This document shows positions 27,601 through 35,256 of a stretch of 64,000 nucleotides of DNA, in pieces. Source of the stretch: DASXRA01 sp036506155 (GTDB lineage Bacteria > Actinomycetota > Actinomycetes > Mycobacteriales > Jatrophihabitantaceae). The notes beneath the pieces are model-generated. The model saw only the letters and a program-made list of their open reading frames with translations, had not been told where the DNA came from and ran no database searches. A program made the position numbers and the translations under genes. How positions within the stretch are numbered: the first letter of the stretch is position 1; each line of letters starts with the position of its first letter. The stretch covers positions 62,001 through 126,000 of the forward strand of contig DASXSF010000148.1 in the NCBI GenBank assembly GCA_036506155.1, in the 5' to 3' direction.

Positions 27601-28149
27601 GGCGATGACCTGATCGTCCTGAGCGAGACCGGCACCGAACGCACGCGCTTCACGTTCCCCCGCCAGCGACGCGACCGGCGCCTGTGCCTGGCCGACTTCT
27701 TCCGGAGCGAGGACTCCGGCGAGACAGACGTCGTCGCATTCACCGTCGTCACCATCGGTGCGCGCATCAGCGAGTTCACGCACGAGCTGTTCGCGGCCAA
27801 CGCGTACCGCGACTACCTCGAAGCGCATGGCCTGTCGGTACAGCTGACCGAGGCCCTCGCGGAGTACTGGCACCGCAGGGTGCGGCAGGAGCTCCTCCTG
27901 CCGTCGGGACCCGTTGCCGCCGAAGACCCCGACAACGTCGAGGACTTCTTCAACCTCGGCTACCGGGGGGCGCGCTACTCGCTCGGCTACGGCGCCTGCC
28001 CCAACCTCGAGGACCGCGCGAAGATCGTCGGCCTGCTGCGCCCTGAGCGCATCAACGTCGAGCTCTCCGAGGAGTTCCAGCTGCATCCGGAGCAGTCCAC
28101 GGACGCGATCGTCGTGCACCACCCCGAGGCCAAGTACTTCAACACGTGA
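24607..28149 (+). CDS. metH: Cobalamin-dependent methionine synthase MetH
   Basis: Transfers the methyl group of 5-methyltetrahydrofolate to homocysteine through cobalamin. The 1180 residues carry all modules in order. The homocysteine domain (about 1-310) has zinc ligands in GLNCATG and GGCCGTTPEHI. The pterin domain (about 330-600) opens MIGERTNANGSKAF. The B12 cap domain is near 650-730. The B12-binding domain has DVHDIGKNLVDIIL (lower-ligand His, about residue 740) and the SGLLVKS segment. The reactivation domain ends with RYSLGYGACPNLEDR. A charged linker lies between B12 and activation domains. It is monocistronic from a leaderless promoter but its stop overlaps the next GTG, coupling it to the HAD gene. 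Confidence 0.97.
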   Translation: MPATSRPSLLDALRERVVVADGAMGTMLQVAELTLDDFRGLEGCNEILNVSRPDVVRAIHDAYFRAGADMVETNTFGANWANLGEYGVADRIRELARAGASLAREVADGYPGRWVLGSVGPGTKLPTLGHVPYATLRDAYQEEAAGLLEGGADAIIVETCQDLLQAKSAIIGARRAMAAAGVALPVIAHVTVETTGTMLLGSEIGAALTALAPLGVDLIGLNCATGPAEMSEHLRYLSRNSPRPLSVMPNAGLPELGPNGATYPLTPDELATALAQFVREFGAALVGGCCGTTPEHITRVVEAVRDLTPRPRAARLEPASASLYQSVPFRQDASVLMIGERTNANGSKAFREAMLAGDWGKTVEIARGQIRDGSHLLDVCVDYVGRDGRADMREVAGRFATASTLPIVLDSTEPPVLEAGLELLGGRCLINSVNFEDGEGPESRFARIMPIVCEHGAAVIALTIDEEGQARTAEKKVAIAERLIDTLTRQWGMAESDILVDCLTFTLGTGQEESRRDGIETIEGIRLLKQRHPDVQTTLGLSNISFGLNPAARQVLNSVFLHECVDAGLDSAIVHASKILPMSKIPAEQREVALDLVYDRRRDGYDPLQRFLQLFEGVSAQSSAASRAEELAALPLDERLQRRIIDGERNGLEADLDDALSQRPALEIINETLLSGMKTVGELFGAGEMQLPFVLQSAEVMKAAVAYLEPHMEKSDAGGKGTIVLATVKGDVHDIGKNLVDIILSNNGYTVVNLGIKQPINSILEAADEHDADAIGMSGLLVKSTVIMKENLEEMNSRGIADRYPVLLGGAALTRGYVEGDLSEIFHGDVRYARDAFEGLRLMDALMAPRRGVPTGVDGPADAKLSEQEARKLAERKARRARSLKIAEQRRLAEETGQPEPAARSDVAIDNPVPTPPFWGDRVVKGIALAEYAALLDERATFMGQWGLRGARGGKGPSYEELAEKEGRPRVRYWLDRFQTEGVLEAAIVYGYYPCVSKGDDLIVLSETGTERTRFTFPRQRRDRRLCLADFFRSEDSGETDVVAFTVVTIGARISEFTHELFAANAYRDYLEAHGLSVQLTEALAEYWHRRVRQELLLPSGPVAAEDPDNVEDFFNLGYRGARYSLGYGACPNLEDRAKIVGLLRPERINVELSEEFQLHPEQSTDAIVVHHPEAKYFNT

Positions 28150-28817
28150 GCGAGCTCGCCGCGGTGCTGTTCGACATGGACGGCACTCTTCTCGACTCGG
28201 AGAAAATCTGGGACATCGCGCTGGACGACCTGGCGCACTACCTGGGCGGCGAGCTGTCTGACACCGCACGCCGGCGTATGGTCGGCTCGAGTCTGGCCCG
28301 GTCCATCGCGATCATGCACGACGACCTGCGCATCGACGCCGACCCGGAGTGCAGCGGTGCGTATCTACTCGAGCGTGCCGCCGAGCTGTTCCGCACGGCC
28401 CTCGTGTGGAAGCCGGGCGCGCGCGAGTTGCTGGTTGCTGTCCATCAGGCCGGCGTGCCCGCCGCGCTGGTCACCTCCACACATCGGCGGCTGACCGAGA
28501 TCGCGCTCCACACGATCGGCCGCGAGTACTTCGCCGCCACCGTGTGCGGCGACGAGGTGGCCCACCCGAAGCCGGCGCCGGACCCCTACCTGCGGGCCGC
28601 GCAGCTACTCGTCGTCCCGCCTGCGGACAGCGTCGCGATCGAGGACTCGCCGCTCGGCATCGCGTCCGCCGAGGCGGCCGGTTGCGTCGTCCTCGCCGTA
28701 CCCAGCGAAGTGCCGCTCAAGGCCGTACCGGGACGTACGGTCGTGCCCACGCTGGCGGGCGTCACGGTCGCCGACCTCGCTGCGCTAGTCGACGCGAAGC
28801 AGCGATCATGGCGATGA
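28146..28817 (+). CDS. HAD-family phosphatase
   Basis: A 223-residue HAD hydrolase of the beta-phosphoglucomutase-like subgroup. Motif I is LFDMDGTLLDSEKIWD (residues 8-23) with nucleophile Asp, motif II ALVTSTHRR, motif III Lys in HPKPAPDPYL and motif IV IEDSPLGIASAEAAG. The GTG start overlaps the metH stop (GTGA), indicating translational coupling. The same arrangement of MetH followed by a HAD protein is common in actinobacteria. The substrate is unknown. Confidence 0.92.
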   Translation: MSELAAVLFDMDGTLLDSEKIWDIALDDLAHYLGGELSDTARRRMVGSSLARSIAIMHDDLRIDADPECSGAYLLERAAELFRTALVWKPGARELLVAVHQAGVPAALVTSTHRRLTEIALHTIGREYFAATVCGDEVAHPKPAPDPYLRAAQLLVVPPADSVAIEDSPLGIASAEAAGCVVLAVPSEVPLKAVPGRTVVPTLAGVTVADLAALVDAKQRSWR

Positions 28818-28824
28818 CGCACCG

Positions 28825-29928
28825 GTGATCACAACGATTGCCGATGTGCTGCCGAGTGCGCTGGCCGCGCTCGGCGTCCCGGGCGATGTCGAGCCACTCG
28901 CACTGCCCGATGTCCGGCGCATCGGGGTGTTGCTCGTCGACGGGCTGGGCTATCACCTGTTGCCCAGCGCCGCCCGGGCGGCGCCGATACTCGCCGACGT
29001 GCACGCCGGCCGGCTCGGTGAGTTGCGTGAGATCGCCACCTGCTTCCCGTCCACGACGCCGACCAGCCTGGTGTCGCTGGGCACCGGCGCTCTACCCGGC
29101 GCGCACGGCATCCTCGGGTTCCGGGTGAACGTGCCGGGCACCCGGCGGGTGCTCACTCACATCGACTGGCGCGCCGACCCTGACCCGGCCGTATGGCAGC
29201 CGATCCCGACGCAGTTCGAGATGGCGGCAGCGGCAGGCCTCGCGACGACCGTCGTGTCCCGGCCGGACTTCGCCCGCAGCGGCCTCACCATCGCCGCCTA
29301 CCGGGGTGCGCAGTACGTCGGCGCTGCCGACGACGATGCGCTGGCCGAGGCAATGCTCGCGGAACTGTCGGGCCCCGCCCGCCTCGTGTACGGCTACCAC
29401 GCGGCGGTGGATACGACCGCCCACCTCGCCGGCATCGACTCACCGCCGTGGCAGGAGGCGGTGGCCGAGGTGGGCCGGCTGCTCGCGCGGCTCGTCGACG
29501 GCCTGCCCGCAGACGCCGCGCTGCTCGTCACCGCCGACCACGGGGGGGTGAACGTCGCGACCGACCACCGTGTCGACGCCGACACCGACCGGCGGCTGCG
29601 CCGCGGCGTGCGCATTGTGGCCGGTGAGGCGCGGGTGCGCTATCTACACACCCGACGGGGCGCGCGCGAGGACGTGATCGCGGCGTGGCGCGCGGTGCTC
29701 GGCGACGCCGCGGACGTGGTCAGCCGCGACGAGGCGGTGGCCGCCGGCTGGTTCGGCGCCGTGCCCGAACAGCATCTCGCGCGCATCGGCGACGTGGTCG
29801 TGACGTGCCGCGGCGATTACGCGGTGCTGGCCACCAAGCATGAGCCGGACCTCGCCGGCAAGCTCGTCGCGTACCACGGCTCGATGACGCCGGCCGAGAC
29901 GGCGATCCCACTGGTCATCATCAGGTGA
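28825..29928 (+). CDS. Alkaline-phosphatase-superfamily phosphodiesterase/nucleotide pyrophosphatase
   Basis: A 367-residue protein of the nucleotide pyrophosphatase/phosphodiesterase branch of the alkaline phosphatase superfamily. IGVLLVDGLGYHL carries the first metal Asp. FPSTTPTSLVSLGTGALPG includes the Thr nucleophile and GAHGILGFRVN follows. Further metal ligands are YGYHAAVDTTAHLAG and LLVTADHGGVNV. No signal peptide is visible, so it is probably cytosolic or peripherally located. It starts with GTG 7 bp after the HAD stop. The 3' end overlaps the next, convergent gene by 8 bp. The phosphodiester substrate is not identifiable. Confidence 0.88.
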   Translation: MITTIADVLPSALAALGVPGDVEPLALPDVRRIGVLLVDGLGYHLLPSAARAAPILADVHAGRLGELREIATCFPSTTPTSLVSLGTGALPGAHGILGFRVNVPGTRRVLTHIDWRADPDPAVWQPIPTQFEMAAAAGLATTVVSRPDFARSGLTIAAYRGAQYVGAADDDALAEAMLAELSGPARLVYGYHAAVDTTAHLAGIDSPPWQEAVAEVGRLLARLVDGLPADAALLVTADHGGVNVATDHRVDADTDRRLRRGVRIVAGEARVRYLHTRRGAREDVIAAWRAVLGDAADVVSRDEAVAAGWFGAVPEQHLARIGDVVVTCRGDYAVLATKHEPDLAGKLVAYHGSMTPAETAIPLVIIR

Positions 29929-30745
29929 GGCGTGCCAAGCCTGCGGACAGCCGCCAATACCATGCGCGGCGTCGTTGGGAGGAGTCGCCGCCCGGCATAG
30001 CGCCTAGCGCCGAATCGTCGGCGACGATGCCGTAGGTGATCCGGTAGGCGCGGACCTCGGTGGCCAGCTCGAACCACCGGGTCGGCTGATCCTGCGGAGG
30101 GGAGAGCCCCAGGCTGTTGCGGAACCATGCGGGGAACAGCGCATGTTTCGCGACACCCTCGTCGATGGTGGCCCGCAGGCGGCGGCACAGTTGCTGCCAG
30201 GCATCCGCGACGGCATCGATGTCCCCGCCGTGCTCGCGGCGTATCTCGTCATCACCGTGGAGGCGCTGAGCGGCGTTTCGCGCAGCCACCTGCAGCTGCG
30301 GGCCGTCCTCCTCGAGATCGCGCAGGGCTTGCGTGGCGGCGGGGAACTCTTCGGCGGCGCGCAGTGCTGCCGGCTCGTCGTCGGCCGCGACCGTCCCGCT
30401 GAGCGCGACGACCGCGGCGTACTGATCGTCGAGCCGGCGTTGCCACTCGGCGTGCCGGTCGACCGCCAGCAGCAGCTCGTTGCGCGTAACGCCGTCGAGC
30501 AGCTGGCTCTGGATACCCTCGCCCCGCTCAACCGTCGCCGCCAGAGCCACCATCGCCTCGTCGACGTCGGCGTCGAGGTCGCAGACAGGCACGTCGGGAG
30601 TGATCAAGGCGTTGTCCATCAGCCAGCTGACCTGCTGGCCTACCAGCCGCAGCGCTCGTAGCAGCTCGCCGATGTCGGCTCGGACGGCGTTGAGCTCCGC
30701 CTCGACGTCGCCCATTCTCGTTCGCTCCGGGTCACCGCTCGGCAT
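29921..30745 (-). CDS. Hypothetical protein, helical, unrecognised
   Basis: A 274-residue soluble, acidic, mostly helical protein that I do not recognise. The first 60 residues look like a coiled coil (DVEAELNAVRADIGELLRAL), and the middle is Ala/Glu-rich. The last 100 residues contain HALFPAWFRNSLGLSP and a Trp/Arg-rich end. No membrane segment or catalytic motif is seen. I chose ATG 30745 because it follows the upstream stop as TGAGATG; GTGs at 30754 and 30766 would overlap that gene. It is paired with the membrane protein upstream, so the two probably act together, perhaps as a cytosolic partner of a membrane component. Confidence 0.75.
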   Translation of the reverse strand: MPSGDPERTRMGDVEAELNAVRADIGELLRALRLVGQQVSWLMDNALITPDVPVCDLDADVDEAMVALAATVERGEGIQSQLLDGVTRNELLLAVDRHAEWQRRLDDQYAAVVALSGTVAADDEPAALRAAEEFPAATQALRDLEEDGPQLQVAARNAAQRLHGDDEIRREHGGDIDAVADAWQQLCRRLRATIDEGVAKHALFPAWFRNSLGLSPPQDQPTRWFELATEVRAYRITYGIVADDSALGAMPGGDSSQRRRAWYWRLSAGLARLT

Positions 30746-30746
30746 C

Positions 30747-31379
30747 TCAGTCACGGCGCAAGTCACCCTCTACCGCGCGTCGCTGCCGCGTCTGCCAGGC
30801 GGCAAGAACCGGCACGGCGGCGACCGCGAGGACAAGCACACACGCATAGCCGAGCGCGGGCCATACCAGTACGCCGAGCAACGCGAGCACAGCCAGTGCC
30901 GTGGCAGCCACTCCCTTGCGCAAGTCCAGGGCGTGCGGTCCTGCTTCGCGCGCCGTGCGCGGCCTCATCGAGGCCGCCATCAGGGCGGCGGCGAGCAGCA
31001 GTGGCACGCCAATCGCAAGCTTCGACACGGCGACGGCGCCCGACGCCGCGAGCAGCGCGATCAGCGCGCCGACGAGGGCGACCGCCTCGGTGAGCAGCCA
31101 CAGCTGGCGCCGCGTGCGCGTTCGGTCGCGCTCGCGTCGCTGCGCTCCCAGCCGCCGCTGGTACGCCAGCCACATCTGGCCCAGCCTGCCCTGCGCGTCT
31201 ATCAGCTCCGTGGTAGCGGCGGCAATCTCGTGTACCGCGGCGCGGTACTCACTGCTCTTGCGCGGATATTGCGGCAATTCACTGCGCATGCCGCGCACCG
31301 TGGCCCGCATGCCGTCGATCTGCGCCGTCAGCGCGTCGATCCCGGCAGACGTCGCCTCCGACGCATCACCCGTCGCCAT
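30747..31379 (-). CDS. Hypothetical four-segment membrane protein with coiled-coil N terminus
   Basis: About 210 residues. The N-terminal half (1-90) is a charged amphipathic helix region (DALTAQIDGMRATVRGM, then TTELIDAQGRLGQMWLAYQRR). Four hydrophobic segments pair up behind it (about 98-118, 122-140, 155-175, 178-195). The C-terminal tail is basic. ATG 31379 (MATGD) is used; ATG 31400 is also possible. It forms a two-gene unit with the soluble coiled-coil protein downstream. I do not recognise the family. Soluble helical plus membrane helical partners suggest a small membrane complex, but no function is claimed. Confidence 0.72.
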   Translation of the reverse strand: MATGDASEATSAGIDALTAQIDGMRATVRGMRSELPQYPRKSSEYRAAVHEIAAATTELIDAQGRLGQMWLAYQRRLGAQRRERDRTRTRRQLWLLTEAVALVGALIALLAASGAVAVSKLAIGVPLLLAAALMAASMRPRTAREAGPHALDLRKGVAATALAVLALLGVLVWPALGYACVLVLAVAAVPVLAAWQTRQRRAVEGDLRRD

Positions 31380-31493
31380 GTGTTGCAGTGTGCGCCTCAT
31401 ATCCGCCGGTTGGTGCCTCTCGATCGCGCCGCCAAGCGGCGCACTCTCAAGCCAAATCGCGCGTTCTTGCTCGTCGCATCAGGGCTCGGCCCG

Positions 31494-32378
31494 TCAGAGT
31501 TCGGGCGGGATGGCGGGCTCGGACGGATCCCGCCGATCTCGGTCGATGCGGCTCAGCGCGTCGGCCGGGAACGGCGGCGGTGTGCCACCGAAGGCGGGGC
31601 AGCGGACCTGGTGATCACACCAGTCGCACAGCCGGCTCGGACTCGGACGGAAGTCGCGCGCCTCGGCAGCCCGCGCGATGGCCACCCAGATCGCTTTCAG
31701 GGTGCGCTCGAAGCGGACGAGTTCGTCCTGCTCCGGCATGTAGGTGAGCGTGTCGCGGTCGGACAGGTAAATCAGCTTCAACTGCCGCGGCACGACGCCG
31801 CGGGTGCGCCACAGCATGAGCGCGTAGAACTTCATCTGGAACAAGGCCTTGGCCTCGAACGCCTCGCGCGGGATCGTCCCCGTCTTGTAGTCGACAATGC
31901 GCACGTCGCCGGACGACGAGACGTCGAGGCGGTCGACATAGCCGCGCAGCCGCAGCCCGTCGATCACGGTCTCGACAAGTTCTTCGCGCGCAGCCGGCTC
32001 CAACCGGGACGGGTCCTCGATCGCGAAGTAGCCCTCGACGAGCTCACCGGCCGAGTCGAGCCAGGCGGTCAGGTCGGCCTCGTCGGCGAACAGGGCTGCA
32101 AGCTCGGGCTCCTCGGCCAACAGGGCACGCCAAGCCGGCTCAACGAGCTGCTGCGCGGCGCGGACGGTGCGCTGCGCCGAAGGCAGGTCGAACAAGCGCT
32201 CCAGCACGGTATGCACCACCGTGCCCCTTACCGCTGCGCGGGACGGCGCCTCGGGCAGCCGGTCGATGGTGCGGAACCGGTACAGCAACGGGCAGGTCTT
32301 GAAATCCGACGCGCGCGACGGCGAGAGCGAGCCGATTACCGCATCGGGCAATGCCGCCACCGCCATCGTCTCCGTCAT
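31494..32378 (-). CDS. RecB-family exonuclease (PD-(D/E)XK, Fe-S type)
   Basis: A 294-residue nuclease of the RecB/AddB C-terminal type, the Rv2119-like actinobacterial family that sits next to TrmI. The catalytic core is GDVRIVDYKTGTI (PD-(D/E)XK motif II/III), with Glu and His earlier. Four Cys form a probable 4Fe-4S staple: FKTCPLLYRF near the N terminus and CDWCDHQVRCPAF near the C terminus. ATG 32378 (MTETMAVAAL) has TAGTGT 8 bases upstream, supporting a leaderless start; GTG 32390 is an alternative. It is a stand-alone nuclease domain without helicase. The likely role is DNA end processing. Confidence 0.9.
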   Translation of the reverse strand: MTETMAVAALPDAVIGSLSPSRASDFKTCPLLYRFRTIDRLPEAPSRAAVRGTVVHTVLERLFDLPSAQRTVRAAQQLVEPAWRALLAEEPELAALFADEADLTAWLDSAGELVEGYFAIEDPSRLEPAAREELVETVIDGLRLRGYVDRLDVSSSGDVRIVDYKTGTIPREAFEAKALFQMKFYALMLWRTRGVVPRQLKLIYLSDRDTLTYMPEQDELVRFERTLKAIWVAIARAAEARDFRPSPSRLCDWCDHQVRCPAFGGTPPPFPADALSRIDRDRRDPSEPAIPPEL

Positions 32379-32386
32379 GCTCCCAG

Positions 32387-32392
32387 ACACTA
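32387..32392 (-). promoter_or_regulatory. -10 box, leaderless RecB-type gene
   Basis: TAGTGT on the minus strand, 8 nt before ATG 32378. Confidence 0.45.
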
Positions 32393-32428
32393 GAACCGTT
32401 CCCTGACAATTTCGCGCAGGCGCGAGCG

Positions 32429-33196
32429 TCAGAGCCAGTGGATGCGACTGAGCGGCCAGATGATCACAAACGCCCGGCCGATGATCGACGACCCGGGAAT
32501 CGCACCGAAGACCCGGCTGTCGGTCGAATCACATCGGTTGTCGCCCATCACGAAATAGCGACCGGAGGGCACCGTCACGGGGCTGAAATCAGCTGTGCCG
32601 TGACACGCGCGATTGACGTAGGACTCCTGGAGCGATCGCGAGCCGATCCACACCTTCCCGTCGTGGCCGCTCACCCTCTCGCCGGGCAGGCCGATGACCC
32701 GCTTGATCAGCACCTTCTCCGTGGCGTCGACGCCGGGCGGGCGGTGGAACACCACAATGTCGCCGCGGTGCACTGCGTGCAGGTGGTAGGAGAGGCGGTC
32801 GACGAGCAGCCGGTCGTTGTCGCAGCCGGCGCAGCCGTGCAGCGTCGGTTCCATCGACTCGGACGGAATCCAGAACGGCTCGACGACGAATGCGCGCAGC
32901 CCCACCGCGAGCAGCGCCGTCACAGCGAGCAGCACGAACAGTCGGATGGGGAACGCGAATTGTCGCCGCGGCCGCCGGCGAGGCTGCGGCGGGATCTCGC
33001 CCCTCTCGTCGGGCGGGATGGCCTCGATGATCTGGGTTTCGTCCAGCGGCGACGCCGGCTCGGGCGCCCGTCCGGGCAACGGCCGCGCGTTTTCGGCAGG
33101 TGTCACGGGCCGCCGCGCGTGGGCGTGGCGGCGGCTGCGCCGGTTAGCGGCGATCTGAGCCTTGATGCGGCTCTGTAGATCGTCGCTGTCGCTCAC
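32429..33196 (-). CDS. lepB: Signal peptidase I
   Basis: A 255-residue type I signal peptidase that cleaves Sec and Tat signal peptides at the outer face of the membrane. A cytosolic basic and Pro-rich N terminus (1-85) precedes one membrane segment (LFVLLAVTALLAVGLRAFV). The catalytic Ser is in IPSESMEPTL, the general-base Lys in LIKRVIGLPGE, and the structural box is GDNRCDSTDSR. The GTG at 33196 is preferred over upstream starts because TAGCGT lies 7 bases before it. Divergent from the site-2 protease gene, with the two promoters about 25 bp apart. Confidence 0.95.
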   Translation of the reverse strand: MSDSDDLQSRIKAQIAANRRSRRHAHARRPVTPAENARPLPGRAPEPASPLDETQIIEAIPPDERGEIPPQPRRRPRRQFAFPIRLFVLLAVTALLAVGLRAFVVEPFWIPSESMEPTLHGCAGCDNDRLLVDRLSYHLHAVHRGDIVVFHRPPGVDATEKVLIKRVIGLPGERVSGHDGKVWIGSRSLQESYVNRACHGTADFSPVTVPSGRYFVMGDNRCDSTDSRVFGAIPGSSIIGRAFVIIWPLSRIHWL

Positions 33197-33203
33197 GCTC
33201 CGT

Positions 33204-33209
33204 ACGCTA
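33204..33209 (-). promoter_or_regulatory. -10 box, leaderless lepB start
   Basis: TAGCGT on the minus strand with 7 nt to GTG 33196. It decides the lepB start against the longer frame beginning at 33238. Confidence 0.45.
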
Positions 33210-33232
33210 ACCCGACTCACCATGAGGCGCCG

Positions 33233-33238
33233 TAGCAT
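33233..33238 (+). promoter_or_regulatory. -10 box for site-2 protease gene
   Basis: TAGCAT with 8 nt to ATG 33247, implying an almost leaderless transcript. Confidence 0.4.
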
Positions 33239-33246
33239 CGCTGGCG

Positions 33247-34389
33247 ATGAGCATGAACCGTCCGCCCCGCCCGACCGGTGACAGGCTGCTACCGGTGGGG
33301 AGCTTCCGTGGCGTTCCGCTGTATTTCGCCCCGTCCTGGGTGCTTATCGCGACACTTATAACCATCACCTACAACCGCATCATCTATGAGCTGGTCGACG
33401 GCCTCAGTCGGCCTTTGTCGTATCTGTATGCGTTCGTCTTCGCCGTGTTGCTGGCACTGTGTGTGCTCGCTCACGAGCTGGGCCACACGGCGATCAGCCT
33501 CGTGCTGGGCCAGCCTGTCAACCGCGTCGTGATCTTCCTGCTCGGCGGCGTGTCTGAGATCGAGGGTGAAATTCGCCGTCCTCGTGACGAGGTGCTCATC
33601 GCGCTCGCTGGGCCCTTGGTGTCGCTGGCGCTCGCCGGCCTCGCCTGGCTCGGGCACGGGTTCGTGCCCGACGCCTCGGTGCTCTCGGTCCTGCTGGCCC
33701 TGCTGGTATGGAGCAACCTCGTGGTCGCCCTCTTCAACCTCCTGCCCGGGCTGCCGCTCGACGGCGGACGGGCGCTGCGCGCCGGCGTGTGGGGCGCCAC
33801 TCGCTCACGGCTTACCGGTACGCGGGTGGCCGCGTGGACGGGACGGGTGCTGGCAGTTCTCGTCGCGGGCTCAGCGCTACTGCTCGACATCGGCGGGTTC
33901 AACTGGAGTATCGGCACGGGCCTGTTCGGGCTGCTGCTCGGCGCGTTCATCTGGATAGGCGCGACACAGTCGCTGCGCGTAGCCGAGCTGGAACGGCGGC
34001 TGCCGCGGCTTTCCGTGCGCCGGCTGGTGCGCCCCGGACTGCTCGTGCACCCTGACCTGCCCGTGTCCGAGGCGATCCGCCGCGCCGGAGAGGCACGCGT
34101 CGGCGGCTTGGTCGTCGTCGACGCCGGCGACCGCCCGCAGGCCATCGTCGACGAGGTGCGCATCGCGGCGGTGCCGCTCGAGCAGCGCCCGTGGGTTCGC
34201 GTCGCCGAGGTGGCCCGGCCTCTCGAGCGAGGCATGGTGCTAGGTGTCGACCTCGCCGGTGACGACCTGCTCACCGCACTTCGCACCACGCCTGCCAACG
34301 AGTATCTGGTGCTGAACCCGGACGGCTCGTTCGCGGGCGTGGTCTCCTCGAAGGACCTCGTCGCCCAGCTGACCGGGCCGGCCGCGTGA
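33247..34389 (+). CDS. Site-2 protease family (M50) metallopeptidase with CBS-like tail
   Basis: A 380-residue intramembrane zinc protease of the M50 family. The HExxH motif is in LAHELGHTAISLVLG (about residue 77-81), and the third ligand region is NLLPGLPLDGGRALRA. About six membrane segments run to residue 240. The cytosolic C terminus resembles a CBS domain pair (GLLVHPDLPVSEAIRRAG and NEYLVLNPDGSFAGVVSSKDL). Such proteins cleave membrane-embedded substrates such as anti-sigma factors. The stop overlaps the TrmI start by 4 bp (GTGA), so the two are co-translated. Substrate unknown; the RslA-like anti-sigma factor encoded at 46251 is one possible client, untested. Confidence 0.93.
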   Translation: MSMNRPPRPTGDRLLPVGSFRGVPLYFAPSWVLIATLITITYNRIIYELVDGLSRPLSYLYAFVFAVLLALCVLAHELGHTAISLVLGQPVNRVVIFLLGGVSEIEGEIRRPRDEVLIALAGPLVSLALAGLAWLGHGFVPDASVLSVLLALLVWSNLVVALFNLLPGLPLDGGRALRAGVWGATRSRLTGTRVAAWTGRVLAVLVAGSALLLDIGGFNWSIGTGLFGLLLGAFIWIGATQSLRVAELERRLPRLSVRRLVRPGLLVHPDLPVSEAIRRAGEARVGGLVVVDAGDRPQAIVDEVRIAAVPLEQRPWVRVAEVARPLERGMVLGVDLAGDDLLTALRTTPANEYLVLNPDGSFAGVVSSKDLVAQLTGPAA

Positions 34390-35219
34390 CGTCGAAGCCT
34401 TTCTCCGGCGGCGAGCGCGTGCAGCTCACCGACCCGAAAGGCCGGCAGCACACCGTCACCCTCGAAGCCGGCAGGCAGTTCCACACCCATCGCGGCGCGA
34501 TCGAGCACGATGCACTGATCGGTGCGCCTGAAGGCAGCGTCGTCACCTCGACGTCCGGTACGCCGTACCTCGCGATGCGCCCGCTACTCGCCGACTTCGT
34601 GCTGTCGATGCCGCGGGGCGCGGCCGTCGTCTACCCGAAGGATGCCGCCCACATCGTTGCCTTGGGGGACATCCACCCGGGCGCCGTGGTGCTCGAGGCG
34701 GGCGCAGGCTCTGGCGCACTCACCTGTTCCCTGCTGCGCGCGGTCGGTCCGGCGGGGCGGGTCATCTCGTACGAGAGCCGCGCCGACCATGCCGAGGTGG
34801 CGGCCCGCAACGTCGAGACGTTCTACGCCTGCCGTCCGCAGAACTGGACCCTGCGCGTGGCCGACATCGCCGGCCACCCGGCCGGGGAGGTTGCCGACCG
34901 GGTGGTCCTCGACATGCTCTCGCCCTGGGAGGTGCTGCCGCAGGTGTCGGACGCCCTGCGCCCCGGAGGCGTACTGCTCGGCTACGTAGCGACGACGACC
35001 CAGCTGTCGCGGCTTGTCGAGGCGCTACGCGAGCACGGCGGATACACCGAGCCGGCCGCGTGGGAGTCCCTCATGCGCGGGTGGCACGTCGTCGGCCTCG
35101 CCGTACGCCCGGAGCACCGCATGATCGGGCACACCGCATTCCTGGTCATGGCCCGCCGCCTGGCGCCGGGCGTGACGACACCGCCTCGGCAGCGCCGCCC
35201 CGCGAAAGGGGCCGAGTAG
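34386..35219 (+). CDS. trmI: tRNA (adenine-58-N1)-methyltransferase TrmI
   Basis: A 277-residue SAM-dependent enzyme forming m1A58 in the T-loop of tRNA, like Rv2118c. The N-terminal beta domain (FSGGERVQLTDPKGRQHTVTLE, then FHTHRGAIEHDALIG) is followed by a Rossmann core with SAM motif I VVLEAGAGSGALTCSLL. Motif II is VISYESRADHAEVAARN and the catalytic-region Asp is in DRVVLDMLSPWEVL. It functions as a homotetramer in known cases. It is encoded immediately after the site-2 protease and close to the RecB-type nuclease, the conserved actinobacterial arrangement. Confidence 0.95.
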   Translation: MTSKPFSGGERVQLTDPKGRQHTVTLEAGRQFHTHRGAIEHDALIGAPEGSVVTSTSGTPYLAMRPLLADFVLSMPRGAAVVYPKDAAHIVALGDIHPGAVVLEAGAGSGALTCSLLRAVGPAGRVISYESRADHAEVAARNVETFYACRPQNWTLRVADIAGHPAGEVADRVVLDMLSPWEVLPQVSDALRPGGVLLGYVATTTQLSRLVEALREHGGYTEPAAWESLMRGWHVVGLAVRPEHRMIGHTAFLVMARRLAPGVTTPPRQRRPAKGAE

Positions 35220-35256
35220 GCGACGAGCGAACCAAGCGTCCGCGCTCGCCGGGTAC

